64,000 bases of DNA, taken from NCBI RefSeq assembly GCF_000770305.1, contig NZ_JNVB01000024.1, forward strand, positions 23,448 through 87,447, in the 5' to 3' direction. Positions 42,148 through 52,323 of this stretch are shown here, piece after piece; position 1 is the stretch's first letter, and every line of letters begins with the position of its first letter. The position numbers were made by a program, and so were the translations under genes. Origin of the DNA: Erwinia oleae (GTDB taxonomy: Bacteria; Pseudomonadota; Gammaproteobacteria; Enterobacterales; Enterobacteriaceae). The notes beneath the pieces were generated by a model that ran no database searches, had not been told where the DNA came from, and saw nothing but the letters and a program-made list of their open reading frames with translations.

Positions 42148-42474
42148 GTGTTATTTGACGGTAAGCGTATCGAGCGCGATGCGCAGGGTTATCTGAAATC
42201 CATCAATGACTGGCATGAGGCGCTGGCGCCGCTGCTGGCAGAAGAGGAAGGCATTACGCTAACCGATGCTCACTGGGAAGTTGTGCATTTCGTTCGTGCG
42301 TTCTATCTGGAGTTCAATACCTCGCCTGCGGTAAGAATGCTGGTCAAGGCGATGGCGCAAAAGTACGGCGAAGAAAAAGGGAACAGCCGTTACCTGTTCC
42401 GCCTGTTCCCTGAGGGGCCGGCAAAACAGGCAACGAAAATTGCCGGCCTGCCAAAACCGGCAAAGTGCCTCTAG
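42148..42474 (+). CDS. tusE: Sulfur carrier TusE (DsrC family)
   Basis: Last protein of the sulfur relay that passes persulfide sulfur to MnmA for 2-thiouridine in tRNA. 108 residues, with the essential penultimate cysteine in the terminal PAKCL and the family's [19 protein letters not shown] start follows AGGAG. Its end overlaps the convergent acylphosphatase gene by 4 bases. Confidence 0.95.
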   Translation: MLFDGKRIERDAQGYLKSINDWHEALAPLLAEEEGITLTDAHWEVVHFVRAFYLEFNTSPAVRMLVKAMAQKYGEEKGNSRYLFRLFPEGPAKQATKIAGLPKPAKCL

Positions 42475-42749
42475 CGCGTGGTGAAACCCGCGTGCTCATC
42501 GCGCGGCTGATGCGGTTCACACAACACCTTATCTACCCGCGCGCTGCGTGGCCCGCCTGCTTTTAACCACGCAATGAGCGCTTCTACCTGCTCTGCTTCG
42601 CCGCACGCCAGCACCTCGACGCTACCGTCATCAAGGTTTTTTGCGTAGCCCTTCACTCCCAGCGATTTTGCTTCATGCTGCGTGCTGTAGCGAAATCCAA
42701 CGCCCTGAACAAGGCCGTGCACCCAGGCACGCGTACATACAGTTGTCAT
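42471..42749 (-). CDS. yccX: Acylphosphatase
   Basis: Hydrolyses acyl phosphates. 92 residues, with the phosphate cradle [10 protein letters not shown] containing the catalytic arginine and the asparagine in [12 protein letters not shown]. Start ATG 42749 is preceded by GGAGGAG. A longer frame to 42794 is not needed. Confidence 0.95.
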   Translation of the reverse strand: MTTVCTRAWVHGLVQGVGFRYSTQHEAKSLGVKGYAKNLDDGSVEVLACGEAEQVEALIAWLKAGGPRSARVDKVLCEPHQPRDEHAGFTTR

Positions 42750-42836
42750 ACACTCCTCCGGCAGAGACGTAGTTTGCAATTTGTCGCCAGGCACCGGACA
42801 ATAGCGCCTGTTTTTCTGACTTTAAGCATAGCAAAT

Positions 42837-44027
42837 ATGACCGCTCGTTTGATTCTTGCCAAAGGACGTGAAAAGTCCTTACTGCGTCGCCATCCCTGGA
42901 TTTTCTCTGGCGCTGTTGCCCGCCTTGAAGGCCAGGCCAGCTCTGGCGAAACTATTGACGTCTGCGACAGCCACGGTAACTGGCTGGCCCGTGCCGCCTG
43001 GTCGCCCTCTTCGCAAATTCGTGCCCGCGCCTGGAGCTGGCACCAGGACGAGGCTGTCGATACCGAATTTTTCGTGCGTCGTCTGACGACCGCACAGCGG
43101 CTTCGCGACTGGCTGGCCCAACGCGATAACCTGGACAGCTATCGCCTGATTGCAGGCGAATCGGACGGTCTGCCCGGCATTACTATCGATCGCTTTGGTA
43201 ATTTTCTGGTGCTGCAACTGCTTTCGGCGGGTGCCGAGTATCAGCGCGCGACGCTCATCACTGCCCTTCAACGTTGCTACCCCTCCTGCGCGATTTACGA
43301 CCGTTCAGACGTCTCCGTGCGTAAAAAAGAGGGGCTGCCGCTCACCTCAGGCGTGGTGCTGGGCGATATGCCGCCTGCGTTGTTGCCCATCACCGAGCAT
43401 GGAATGAAGCTTCTGGTGGATATTCAAACCGGCCACAAAACGGGTTATTACCTTGACCAGCGCGACAGTCGCCTGGCCACGCGTCGCTATGCTGAAGGCG
43501 GTCGCGTCCTGAACTGTTTCTCCTATACCGGGGGATTTGCCGTTTCAGCGCTGATGGGCAACTGCCAGCAGGTCATCAGCGTTGACACCTCCCAGGCCGC
43601 GCTTGATGTCGCCAGGCAAAACGTCGAGCTTAACCACTTAGACCTGTCTAAAGCGAAGTTCGTGCGCGATGACGTCTTTAAGCTGCTGCGCCGCTATCGC
43701 GAAGAAGGCGAGCAGTTCGATCTTATTGTGATGGATCCGCCCAAGTTTGTAGAAAACAAGAATCAGCTTGCGGGCGCCTGCCGGGGTTATAAAGATATAA
43801 ATATGTTGGCGATACAGTTGCTTAAGCCAGGAGGGACGCTGTTAACGTTCTCCTGTTCCGGGCTGATGCCAACGGATCTTTTTCAGAAAATCATCGCCGA
43901 CGCCGCGCTGGATGCGCAGCGTGACGTACAATTTATAGAACAGTTCCGGCAGTCGGCAGATCATCTGGTCATCGCCAGCTACCCGGAAGGACTCTATTTA
44001 AAAGGATTTGCCTGCCGCGTACTGTGA
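42837..44027 (+). CDS. rlmI: 23S rRNA (cytosine-1962-C5) methyltransferase RlmI
   Basis: A 396-residue enzyme like E. coli RlmI. The N-terminal PUA domain starts [27 protein letters not shown]. The Rossmann domain has [19 protein letters not shown] as the SAM loop and VMDPPKF as the motif IV. The catalytic cysteine is in [11 protein letters not shown] 42837 chosen from the known N-terminus; the ribosome site is weak. It is divergent from yccX. Confidence 0.96.
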   Translation: MTARLILAKGREKSLLRRHPWIFSGAVARLEGQASSGETIDVCDSHGNWLARAAWSPSSQIRARAWSWHQDEAVDTEFFVRRLTTAQRLRDWLAQRDNLDSYRLIAGESDGLPGITIDRFGNFLVLQLLSAGAEYQRATLITALQRCYPSCAIYDRSDVSVRKKEGLPLTSGVVLGDMPPALLPITEHGMKLLVDIQTGHKTGYYLDQRDSRLATRRYAEGGRVLNCFSYTGGFAVSALMGNCQQVISVDTSQAALDVARQNVELNHLDLSKAKFVRDDVFKLLRRYREEGEQFDLIVMDPPKFVENKNQLAGACRGYKDINMLAIQLLKPGGTLLTFSCSGLMPTDLFQKIIADAALDAQRDVQFIEQFRQSADHLVIASYPEGLYLKGFACRVL

Positions 44028-44086
44028 CTTGAAAACGCCGCCTTTGTCCCCATTTCAGAGGTGTGCATGTTTTACAGGAGGTCACA

Positions 44087-44401
44087 ATGATTACCAGCAA
44101 ATTTGGCCCGGGTCAGCAGGTTCGCCACAGGCTGTTGGGTTTTTTAGGTGTTGTGGTTGATGTCGATCCACACTATTCCCTGGAGGATTCGCACGATGAT
44201 CTCGCCGAAAGTGAATCGCTGCGTAATGCGCCCTGGTATCACGTGGTGATTGAGGATGAAGACGGCATGACTGTCCAGACCTATCTGGCTGAAGCACAGC
44301 TATCCTGGGAGCAGCCGGACGGGCATCCTGAACAACCTTCGATGGATGAATTGGCGGCCTCAATACGTCATCAGCTTCAGGCACCTCGTCTCAGAAATTA
44401 A
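44087..44401 (+). CDS. hspQ: Heat-shock protein HspQ
   Basis: A 104-residue hemimethylated-DNA-binding-like protein, known as a Lon specificity enhancer and for promoting DnaA degradation. [25 protein letters not shown] begins the domain and the end is [16 protein letters not shown] precedes the ATG at 44087. Confidence 0.95.
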   Translation: MITSKFGPGQQVRHRLLGFLGVVVDVDPHYSLEDSHDDLAESESLRNAPWYHVVIEDEDGMTVQTYLAEAQLSWEQPDGHPEQPSMDELAASIRHQLQAPRLRN

Positions 44402-44402
44402 C

Positions 44403-44426
44403 AAAACCCCGCCCGGCGGGGTTTTT
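44403..44426. terminator. Terminator between hspQ and yccU (bidirectional)
   Basis: AAAACCCCGCC / GCGGGGTTTTT, 10-bp stem with a minimal loop. Confidence 0.9.
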
Positions 44427-44428
44427 AC

Positions 44429-44845
44429 TCAGCGCTTTTCAAGACCAAGACGTGGAATTTCGATCTTAGGACAGCGATCCATCACCACTTTCAGCCCGGC
44501 TTTTTCTGCCAGTTCAGCAGCCTGCTGATTGATGACGCCCAGCTGTAACCAGAGCGATTTTGCCCCGATGGCAATCGCTTCCTGCGCCACGCCATACGCC
44601 GCTTCGCTGTTTCTGAAAACATCCACCATATCCACCGCTTCGGGAATGTCTTCCAGTCTGCTATAAACTCTCTGCCCCAACAGCATCTGCCCGTCAAGCT
44701 TTGGACTCACCGGCGTCACTTTATAACCTTGCGAAAGCAGCCACTTCATTACACCATAACTTGCCCGATGGGTTTTATCGCTCGCACCAACCAGCGCGAT
44801 ATGGCGCGTAGATGTCAGCAGTTCAGCAATCATTTTATCATTCAT
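44429..44845 (-). CDS. yccU: CoA-binding domain protein YccU
   Basis: A 138-residue Rossmann-type protein with [24 protein letters not shown] (the CoA-binding loop) and [10 protein letters not shown]. It ends PRLGLEKR. Conserved neighbour of hspQ in enteric bacteria. Its exact role is unknown; the domain resembles the CoA-binding part of succinyl-CoA synthetase. Confidence 0.94.
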   Translation of the reverse strand: MNDKMIAELLTSTRHIALVGASDKTHRASYGVMKWLLSQGYKVTPVSPKLDGQMLLGQRVYSRLEDIPEAVDMVDVFRNSEAAYGVAQEAIAIGAKSLWLQLGVINQQAAELAEKAGLKVVMDRCPKIEIPRLGLEKR

Positions 44846-45031
44846 GACTTTCTCCTTATGACCTTCCCTTTTAGTCTATGCGCTGACAGCATTTATGGAA
44901 TAAACCAGCGTCATAACAGCAAAAAATAAGGCCATACCGCACAAATAAATATGTTAAAATGTAAACATTCTGCTTTACTGAAAAAAATTGATACATTCAG
45001 CGCTTACGCACTGCTGCGCATTGGAGAAAGA

Positions 45032-45670
45032 ATGAAGCTGCGTCTGGTCATGGCAGGCTTATTGATAATGGTAACTGCGGCATCTTCGCAGGCAACCACC
45101 CTTAAGCTCGCTTCGGATATTGACCTGTTGGTCCTTGATGGACGTAAAATTTCCGGTTCGCTACTCAAAGGTGCCGACGGCCTGGAGCTTGATCGCGGGC
45201 AGCATCAATTACTGTTTCGCGTTGAAAAGGATCTGCAAAAAAATTCGCACAGGGGCTCATCATGGATCTCTGCTCCGCTGATTGTAACGTTTACAGCCCA
45301 GGCAGAGTCAATCGCTATCAAACTCCCGCCGCTGGAGACGCTCCAGCAGGGGAAAGCCTTTGATAAACATCCTTATTTTGAACTGATTGACGAGCACGGC
45401 GCGACCATCAATAGCCAGCGTGATTATCTTTCGAGTAATGAGAGCAACTTCGAACAGGCGATGATCGCCTATAATCTTCAGCGTAACGTTGCTTCCGTTC
45501 CGCGTTTTGCCCAACCCCATCTCTCCAACGCGCCGGCTGACAATATGTCCACCGACATGGTAAGCATGGAACATCCTACCGGTCGTCTGCTTCAGCTCTG
45601 GTATCGTCAGGTGGACTCCGCCACGCGTCAACGCCTGGTTCTGCTGATGCAGGCGCTGCGAACCAGTTGA
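45032..45670 (+). CDS. yccT: YccT family periplasmic protein (DUF2057)
   Basis: A 212-residue protein with signal peptide about 1-21 (VTAASSQA-TT) and the DUF2057 start LKLASDIDLLVLDGRKISGSLLKGADGLEL. In E. coli the homologue has been described as a modulator of curli assembly. The true start is ATG 45032 after GGAGAAAG, not the longer frame. Confidence 0.92.
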   Translation: MKLRLVMAGLLIMVTAASSQATTLKLASDIDLLVLDGRKISGSLLKGADGLELDRGQHQLLFRVEKDLQKNSHRGSSWISAPLIVTFTAQAESIAIKLPPLETLQQGKAFDKHPYFELIDEHGATINSQRDYLSSNESNFEQAMIAYNLQRNVASVPRFAQPHLSNAPADNMSTDMVSMEHPTGRLLQLWYRQVDSATRQRLVLLMQALRTS

Positions 45671-45753
45671 TGTCTGTCGTTTGACAGCCTAAACTCGATA
45701 CGCGATTGGGCAGACCTGTTCTGTCGTCATCTGCTACGAACCAGGAAACCGGC

Positions 45754-46212
45754 ATGGATCTTACCACCCGTACAATTCAGAAGAAAAAACACATCGCGCT
45801 GGTTGCGCACGATCACTGCAAAACGTCGCTGATGCAGTGGGTTGATATCCATAAAGACGTGCTGAAAGCGCATACTCTTTATGCGACCGGCACCACAGGC
45901 AATCTTATTCAACGTGCAACCGGCCTGCCGGTTGAAGCGATGCTCAGCGGCCCGATGGGTGGCGATCAGCAGGTGGGCGCGCTGATCTCTGAATCGAAAA
46001 TTGATGTGCTGTTCTTCTTTTGGGATCCGCTGAATGCCGTTCCGCACGATCCTGATGTCAAAGCCCTGCTGCGGCTGGCAACCGTCTGGAATATCCCGGT
46101 GGCCACAAACCGCAGCACCGCCGATTTTATTATCCATTCGCCGCTTTTTGCACAGCAGATTGATATCAGCATTCCTGATTATCAGCGCTATCTTGCAGAG
46201 CGCCTGAAGTAA
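45754..46212 (+). CDS. mgsA: Methylglyoxal synthase
   Basis: Converts dihydroxyacetone phosphate to methylglyoxal, bypassing lower glycolysis under phosphate stress. 152 residues. The phosphate-binding [22 protein letters not shown] with the catalytic aspartate, and [19 protein letters not shown] with the histidine are all present. ATG 45754 follows AGGA. Confidence 0.97.
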   Translation: MDLTTRTIQKKKHIALVAHDHCKTSLMQWVDIHKDVLKAHTLYATGTTGNLIQRATGLPVEAMLSGPMGGDQQVGALISESKIDVLFFFWDPLNAVPHDPDVKALLRLATVWNIPVATNRSTADFIIHSPLFAQQIDISIPDYQRYLAERLK

Positions 46213-46217
46213 CTGCG

Positions 46218-48272
46218 CTAGGGCCTGCGCAGTATCGGCACGCCGAGCTGCCTGAATTCTTCAACAAATACCGACGGATTTTCTTTATTATAAAGCAGCC
46301 ACACCTGCTGCTTTGCGCGTGTAATCGCGACATAGGCAAGCCGGCGCTCCTCCGCATCGGGAAAATCTTCCGGCGTTGGGAGCAGGGCCTGCTCGATTAC
46401 CGATTCCCGCGTCGGTGCCGGAAATCCTTCCCGGCCCTCTTCTAATCCAAGCAGCAATACATAATCCGCCTGCTGTCCTTTGCTGGCATGGATAGTTAAA
46501 AATTCAACTTTAAGTTTTGGCCAGCGGGTTTTTGCTTTGTCCATCAGCGCAGGGCGCAGAAAATGATAACGCGCGAGGATCAAAACCCGCTCCTCTGGCC
46601 GGGCATAACCGCTAATTTTATTAAGCAGATCTTCCAACTGGGATTCAGGCAGCAGTGAAATGGACTTTTTATTGCCTTTGCTCAAACTGTTCAGCGCTTT
46701 TTTTAACTGATGCGGATTGCGCTGGATAAAGCCATTGGCTTTTTCACCAATGCGATCGTTGAACCGGTAAGTCGTATCCAGTACGCAACGATCGCCTTCG
46801 CCAAAATAGTGATGAAAAGCGGTGGTTAGCGTCATTTCCGCACCGCTGAAGCGATAGATGGCCTGCCAGTCATCCCCTACAGCAAACAGCGTGGTTTGTT
46901 TGTTTTGTCTTCTCAGTGCCGTCAACAGCGCCGCGCGCTGCGGTGAAATATCCTGAAATTCATCAACCAGAATATGCTTCCAGGGACTGATGAAACGTCC
47001 CTTATCAAGGATGTTCACCGCCTGATGGATAAGCCCTGAAAAATCAACCGCGCCCTCTTCTTTTAGCGCGCCTTTCCAGGCTTTCATGATGGGCGCCATC
47101 AGTTTTACGCGTTTGCTGAACAGCTCGCGAACCTCTTCAGGCGCAGAGTCAATCATTGCCGCCTGCGCGCCGCCGTGCATCCGCATCAGCCCAAGCCAGC
47201 GCTCAAGCCGTCCCGCCAGCCTGCCGGCAAGCCGATCGTCCTGCCAGAAGGCGCTTTCATCCGAGGTCCAGTCCAGCTCGTCCTGTAACCACTGACGCCA
47301 GCCGTTGGCGTGCGCTTTTTTCTCGCTACACTGCTGACGCCAGGTATCAATAAGTAATTTATGGCGCAGCGCGATGTCAGTTTCCAGCCTGCTGATAGCG
47401 GGCGTTTTATTGCTGCCCTGCTGAATAATGTTCAGCGCGAGCGAATGAAATGTTCGCGCTTCAATGCCTTTGGCATCAAGACGCGCGCTGATACGCTCGT
47501 TCATCTCTTCAGCGGCTTTGCGCCCGAAGGCCAGCAGAAGGATCTCCTGCGGCGTCGCCTGCTTACGAAGCAGCAACCATCCTGCGCGCGCGACCAGTAC
47601 CGACGTTTTGCCGCTGCCCGCGCCTGCCAGCACCAGCAGCGCCTCTTCGCCGTTGACCACCGCTTTTGCCTGAGAGGCATTGAGAGGTGAAGTTTCTACA
47701 CGGTTGAAAAAGTCAGCATGCGCGTCGAGCATTTTTTCAGTCCATTGAGCGTTTCTCTTCTGTCGCGTTGCTTCACTGCTGTCCAGCCATTGCAGGCAGT
47801 GATGATAAGCTTCCCGGCAGTTATCGAACGCGACCAGGCGCGACGTGGGTAACGGTAGCGACGCAAATGCCTGAAGAATGCTCTCACGGCACCCCGCCAT
47901 ATCTTTACGTTTCAGCCACTTGTCCTGCTGTTCAAACCCGCTGAGTTTTGTCACCTGCTCATCCAGAACACCTGCTGCGACCGCGCTCATCTCTTCGCTC
48001 CAGCGCCGCCACTGCTGGCTTAGCACATGATAAAAGCGTTGGGTTTCCTGCCATTCCGTGCCGTGTAGTCTCACAACTTTTTTGTCCGGCAGGGTAAATT
48101 CCAGCTCGCCCCACACCAGGCCGCGTTTGCACGTGATGTCCAGCAGTTGATTGAACGGGATCAGGTATTGATGCTTCTCTCCGCTGACTTCAACGCCAGC
48201 GGTCAGCAGCCGCACGCGGTTGTATGGATGCTGCGCCAGATGCTTACCCAACGATGTTGCTTTCAGTTCCAT
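46218..48272 (-). CDS. helD: DNA helicase IV
   Basis: UvrD/Rep-type superfamily 1 helicase of 684 residues, the same length as E. coli HelD. Walker A is GAGSGKTSVL (about 218-227), Walker B is ILVDEFQDIS, motif III GDDWQAIYRFSGA, motif V TIHASKGQQADYVLLLGLE, motif VI VAITRAKQQVWLL. Convergent with mgsA; the two stops are 5 bases apart. Confidence 0.97.
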   Translation of the reverse strand: MELKATSLGKHLAQHPYNRVRLLTAGVEVSGEKHQYLIPFNQLLDITCKRGLVWGELEFTLPDKKVVRLHGTEWQETQRFYHVLSQQWRRWSEEMSAVAAGVLDEQVTKLSGFEQQDKWLKRKDMAGCRESILQAFASLPLPTSRLVAFDNCREAYHHCLQWLDSSEATRQKRNAQWTEKMLDAHADFFNRVETSPLNASQAKAVVNGEEALLVLAGAGSGKTSVLVARAGWLLLRKQATPQEILLLAFGRKAAEEMNERISARLDAKGIEARTFHSLALNIIQQGSNKTPAISRLETDIALRHKLLIDTWRQQCSEKKAHANGWRQWLQDELDWTSDESAFWQDDRLAGRLAGRLERWLGLMRMHGGAQAAMIDSAPEEVRELFSKRVKLMAPIMKAWKGALKEEGAVDFSGLIHQAVNILDKGRFISPWKHILVDEFQDISPQRAALLTALRRQNKQTTLFAVGDDWQAIYRFSGAEMTLTTAFHHYFGEGDRCVLDTTYRFNDRIGEKANGFIQRNPHQLKKALNSLSKGNKKSISLLPESQLEDLLNKISGYARPEERVLILARYHFLRPALMDKAKTRWPKLKVEFLTIHASKGQQADYVLLLGLEEGREGFPAPTRESVIEQALLPTPEDFPDAEERRLAYVAITRAKQQVWLLYNKENPSVFVEEFRQLGVPILRRP

Positions 48273-48394
48273 GAAGAGACCCTGGCTGCTGTTAACGGTT
48301 CTGGCGTTAGTTTACCCGTCCACAGTGTACCGCTCCAGCCTTAAAACGCGGTACAATCAGCGCATTGCGTTCTGCACGTTTCAGGGAAACTACT

Positions 48395-48841
48395 ATGCGT
48401 ACCGTTTTAAATGTTCTGAATTTCTTTTTGGGTGGATTTTTCCTCACGCTCTGCTGGCTGTTTGCCACGGTAGCCAGCATTGTTTTTGTCTTTACCCTAC
48501 CGTTAACCCGCTCCTGTTGGGAGATAACCAAACTATCCCTTCTGCCCTACGGCAATGAAGCGGTACACGTTGATGCGCTCTATCCGGACAGAAAAAATGC
48601 TCTGCTGAACACCAGCGGCAGCCTGCTGAATATTATCTGGCTGATCTTTTTTGGCTGGTGGCTGTGCATCTTACATGTCCTCACTGGTATAGCGCAGTGC
48701 CTGACGTTGATTGGCATTCCTGTCGGTATTGCGCATTTTAAAATTGCCGCCATTGCTTTATGGCCCGTAGGGCGCCGCGTGGTTTCAGTGGAAGTGGCTC
48801 AGGCCGCTCGCGAGGCAAACGCCCGCAGCCGTTTTAACTGA
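48395..48841 (+). CDS. yccF: YccF family inner-membrane protein
   Basis: A 148-residue protein with two YccF domains, each containing a helix and a short loop (FFLGGFFLTLCWLFATVASIVF; NIIWLIFFGWWLCILHVLTGIAQCLTLIGIPVGI). Starts at ATG 48395. yccS begins 7 bases after its stop, so the pair is an operon. Function unknown. Confidence 0.94.
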   Translation: MRTVLNVLNFFLGGFFLTLCWLFATVASIVFVFTLPLTRSCWEITKLSLLPYGNEAVHVDALYPDRKNALLNTSGSLLNIIWLIFFGWWLCILHVLTGIAQCLTLIGIPVGIAHFKIAAIALWPVGRRVVSVEVAQAAREANARSRFN

Positions 48842-48848
48842 GATCGAC

Positions 48849-50975
48849 ATGCGCCTAACGTTTACCTCCGGCCTGCGTCGGTATGCTTATAACAGCGCGC
48901 TTTTCTACAACCTGCGAATTTTCTTTGCGCTTGCGGGTACGGCGAGCGTGCCCTGGTTTATGGATCAGATAACGTGGACCATCCCCCTTACGCTTGGAGT
49001 GGTGGCGGCGGCGCTGGCAGATTTGGACGACCGCCTGGCGGGCAGACTGCGCAACCTGTTGATTACGCTTGTATGCTTTTGCGTTGCCTCGGTTTCAGTT
49101 GAGCTGCTTGCCCCGACGCCGTGGCTGTTTACGCTGGGGCTGGCGGTATCCACTTGGGGATTTATCCTTTTAGGTTCGCTGGGACAGCGCTATGCCACCA
49201 TCGCCTTTGGTGCGCTGCTGATCGCCATTTATACGCTGCTGGGCATTCAGCTCTTTCCACAGTGGTATGTGCAACCCATTCTTTTGCTGACGGGTGCCAT
49301 CTGGTACAACCTGCTGACGCTGGCCGGACACCTCATTTTTCCGGTACGTCCGCTTCAGGAAAACATGGCGCGCTGCTTTGAAGAACTGGCGGTATGCCTG
49401 GAAGCGAAGGCAGGATTGTTCGATCCCGATTTAGAGGATGACAGCCCGTCACTGATTGAAATGGCGATGGCCAACGGCAAGCTCGTGGCTACGCTTAATC
49501 AGGCAAAAAACTCCATTCAGTCCCGCCTGCGCGGCGATCGCGGCCAGCGCGGCACCCGCAGAACGCTGCACTACTATTTCATTGCGCAGGATATTCATGA
49601 GCGTGTCAGCTCCTCTCACGCGCAATATCATGCGTTGCGCCATGAATATCGCGACAGCGACGTTTTGTTTCGCTTCCAGCGCCTGCTCTCTATGCAGTCA
49701 AGAGCCTGTCAGCAACTTGCAGGCTGCATTCTAATGCGGGATACCTATCAACACGATCCGCGCTTCGAACGCGCGTTCTTGCATCTGAATGAAACGCTCG
49801 ATCGTCTGGAAAAAGACCGGCCGGCAAACAGCGATATCAAAGCGATGCATTATCTTCTTAATAACCTGAAAGCTATAGACGCACAGCTGGCGACGGTTGA
49901 ATCTGAACAGGCGCTGGCCGCAGGCGTTGATAACACCCTCTCAAGCGAAGGGTTGAACGGCTGGGCAGATATCAGGCTGCGATTCAGTCGACATCTTTCA
50001 CCGGAATCTCCCCTTTTTCGCCACGCGGTGCGGATGTCCTTGCTGCTGTGCGCTGGCTACACCTTTATTCAGCTAACGGGTATGCAACACGGCTACTGGA
50101 TATTGCTGACCAGCCTTTTTGTTTGCCAGCCAAACTATAACGCAACCCGACGGCGCCTGGCGCTGCGCATCGCCGGTACGCTGGCAGGTATCGTTACAGG
50201 CCTGCCACTACTCTGGCTGGTGCCCTCCGTTGAGGGTCAGCTTGTATTAATTGTGGCTTCCGGCGTGCTGTTTTTCGCATTTCGTCAGTCACAATATGCG
50301 CATGCCACGATGTTCATTACCCTGCTGGTTCTTTTCTGCTTCAACCTGCTCGGTGAAGGTTTTGAGGTGGCGTTGCCGCGCGTGGTGGATACGCTTCTCG
50401 GCTGCGGCATTGCCTGGCTGGCGGTGGCTTTTATCTGGCCGGACTGGCGCTTTCGACGTCTCTCTTCGGTTGCAGAACGGACGCTAAAAGCCAATTGCCG
50501 TTATCTCGATGCCATCCTTGTGCAATACCATCAGGGTAAAGACAATCGCCTTGATTATCGCATTGCGCGGCGTGATGCCCATAACGGCGATGCGGAACTG
50601 GCTTCAGTCGTGTCAAATATCTCAGCAGAAAAAAATACGTTGCCGGGTACACGGGAGGCAGCCTTTCGCTTGTTATGTCTGAATCACTCGTTTTTGAGTT
50701 ATATCTCTGCGTTAGGTGCCCACCGTGAAAAAATTACCCGTGAGGCAATGTTGACGCTGATGGATGACGCCGTTTGCTATGTCGACGACATTCTGCATAG
50801 CGATCCCATTAATGAAGAGAAGGCACAGCGTCAACTTGCCGATCTTGCGCATCAGATTGCCATTCTGGACGCCGATCCTGAAACAAAAGAGCCATTAATT
50901 TTGCAGCAGGTCGGATTACTGGTAACGCTGCTGCCGGAAATAGCGCAATTAAAGACCCACATTCAGAACCATTAA
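48849..50975 (+). CDS. yccS: YccS, FUSC/aromatic-acid-exporter-like membrane protein
   Basis: A 708-residue protein with two blocks of about six membrane helices (about 20-160 and 390-530) separated by and followed by cytoplasmic domains, the FUSC layout. E. coli YccS is 717 residues. Conserved text includes MSLLLCAGYTFIQLTGMQHGYWILLTSLFVCQPNYNATR around the second block. Transport substrate unknown. Confidence 0.94.
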   Translation: MRLTFTSGLRRYAYNSALFYNLRIFFALAGTASVPWFMDQITWTIPLTLGVVAAALADLDDRLAGRLRNLLITLVCFCVASVSVELLAPTPWLFTLGLAVSTWGFILLGSLGQRYATIAFGALLIAIYTLLGIQLFPQWYVQPILLLTGAIWYNLLTLAGHLIFPVRPLQENMARCFEELAVCLEAKAGLFDPDLEDDSPSLIEMAMANGKLVATLNQAKNSIQSRLRGDRGQRGTRRTLHYYFIAQDIHERVSSSHAQYHALRHEYRDSDVLFRFQRLLSMQSRACQQLAGCILMRDTYQHDPRFERAFLHLNETLDRLEKDRPANSDIKAMHYLLNNLKAIDAQLATVESEQALAAGVDNTLSSEGLNGWADIRLRFSRHLSPESPLFRHAVRMSLLLCAGYTFIQLTGMQHGYWILLTSLFVCQPNYNATRRRLALRIAGTLAGIVTGLPLLWLVPSVEGQLVLIVASGVLFFAFRQSQYAHATMFITLLVLFCFNLLGEGFEVALPRVVDTLLGCGIAWLAVAFIWPDWRFRRLSSVAERTLKANCRYLDAILVQYHQGKDNRLDYRIARRDAHNGDAELASVVSNISAEKNTLPGTREAAFRLLCLNHSFLSYISALGAHREKITREAMLTLMDDAVCYVDDILHSDPINEEKAQRQLADLAHQIAILDADPETKEPLILQQVGLLVTLLPEIAQLKTHIQNH

Positions 50976-51001
50976 CTCAGTGCTAAAGCGGCAATATGCG
51001 C

Positions 51002-51598
51002 TTACACCGTCTGGCAATACCAGCAGAACAGCTCATCTTTCACTGACTGGGGTAATGCCTGACAGTGATGGCCGCGAATAGCACCTTCCAGGGCATATAA
51101 GACATTGAGACTGAGGTTGGTATTGCTGGCGCGCAATCTGAGCCAACATGCTTTTGCGCCCTCCTGCTTCAGCCGCTCAACGGTATCAATACCCACTCTG
51201 CGAAGCTGATGTTCGATACGTATACTGAGGTTAGGTAAATCCTTCAGCCTTATGTTGCTTGAATCAAGCGCACGCTGTTGGCGAGCGCCCTCAAGACATA
51301 ACTGGCTTAACGTCAGAAGCTGCCCGGGCGATTTCCACAGTTCCGAATCTACGCGATAGTAATCAAGAATAATTGGAATGCCCCTTTTCTTGAGGCATAG
51401 CGGCTGCATGTCGTGTTCAATAAGGTAGGGTTTCACCTGTTCACAAGCGCGAAGATAGAGCTCTCCTTCCGATACCAGCGCAAAAACAACTTTATCAATC
51501 GATAAACTGTACCCACCAAACTGGCTTCTGCTGTCTATATTACCCAGTTCGATAAGTTCTTGTTTGGCCTGTGCTATTTTTATTTTTGAGTGATACAT
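51002..51598 (-). CDS. sxy: Sxy/TfoX competence regulator
   Basis: A 198-residue co-activator of CRP at CRP-S sites that turns on DNA-uptake genes. The N-terminal TfoX domain has SQFGGYSLSIDKVVFALVSEGELYLR. The C-terminal domain has the helix-hairpin-helix pattern LKDLPNLSIRIEHQLRRVGIDTVERLKQEGA. Located, as in E. coli, between yccS and sulA. Confidence 0.95.
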   Translation of the reverse strand: MYHSKIKIAQAKQELIELGNIDSRSQFGGYSLSIDKVVFALVSEGELYLRACEQVKPYLIEHDMQPLCLKKRGIPIILDYYRVDSELWKSPGQLLTLSQLCLEGARQQRALDSSNIRLKDLPNLSIRIEHQLRRVGIDTVERLKQEGAKACWLRLRASNTNLSLNVLYALEGAIRGHHCQALPQSVKDELFCWYCQTV

Positions 51599-51773
51599 CT
51601 TTTTCTCCTTTTTGCCTTCAGCTACCAGAGTCCGAAGGCGTTTCCTTATGCAAGAGAGAAAGTATGCAATAGCGATTACAGGTTCAATTACTAATTAGCG
51701 TTACGGCCATTTTCATCGCATTTTTGCGAAGCATTTTCAAAAAATTCATGTTGATCTTTAGTTTCGCACAGGA

Positions 51774-51793
51774 TACTGTTTATCCATACAGTA
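51774..51793 (+). promoter_or_regulatory. LexA (SOS) box of sulA
   Basis: TACTGTTTATCCATACAGTA carries the CTGT-N8-ACAG core with symmetric flanks, 20 bp before the sulA start codon. Confidence 0.95.
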
Positions 51794-51813
51794 TCACTAC
51801 AGGCGAAGCTACC

Positions 51814-52323
51814 ATGCAAACTCACTCTCTGAAAAAACATCGCGTTAACCGCAGGTACAGTGAGACCTCTGCCAGCGCGATCTCTGATTTTTCCGCTGCG
51901 CCGGGTTTGATTAGCGAACTCGTCTATAGTGAAAATCAGCCCGGACTGACCCAATTGCTTTTACTGCCTCTGCTACAGCAACTAGGCACGCAATCGCGCT
52001 GGCAGCTCTGGTTGACGCCGCCGCACAAACTTAGCCGTAACTGGTTACGCGATGCCGGCCTGCCATTGAATAAAGTTATGCAGGTGCCGCCAACCGAAGC
52101 GATAACCACGGTTGAAGCAATGATTAAAGCGCTACAAACGGGTAATTACAGTGTTGTGCTGGGTTGGATTTCTGAAGAAATTTCGGTCAGTGAACGGTGC
52201 AGACTTCAACAGGCTGCGCGTTCAGGTCAGGCTTTAGGCCTGATCATGTGTCCGGATCGCGCAAATTGTGCGCCTTCAAGACCGCTTAATGGGTTAAAAA
52301 TTCACTCAACTTTGTATCATTAA
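51814..52323 (+). CDS. sulA: SOS cell-division inhibitor SulA
   Basis: Binds FtsZ to stop division during DNA damage and is removed by Lon. 169 residues. The central FtsZ-binding block reads GLTQLLLLPLLQQLGTQSRWQLWLTPP, and the C-terminal HSTLYH is the Lon-recognition end. ATG 51814 lies just downstream of a LexA box. Confidence 0.97.
   Translation: MQTHSLKKHRVNRRYSETSASAISDFSAAPGLISELVYSENQPGLTQLLLLPLLQQLGTQSRWQLWLTPPHKLSRNWLRDAGLPLNKVMQVPPTEAITTVEAMIKALQTGNYSVVLGWISEEISVSERCRLQQAARSGQALGLIMCPDRANCAPSRPLNGLKIHSTLYH

Noticed and set aside
46211..46233. Inverted repeat ACTGCGC / GCGCAGT between mgsA and helD
   Set aside because: Only 7-bp arms, overlaps both stop codons and has no U-tract; too weak to call a terminator.
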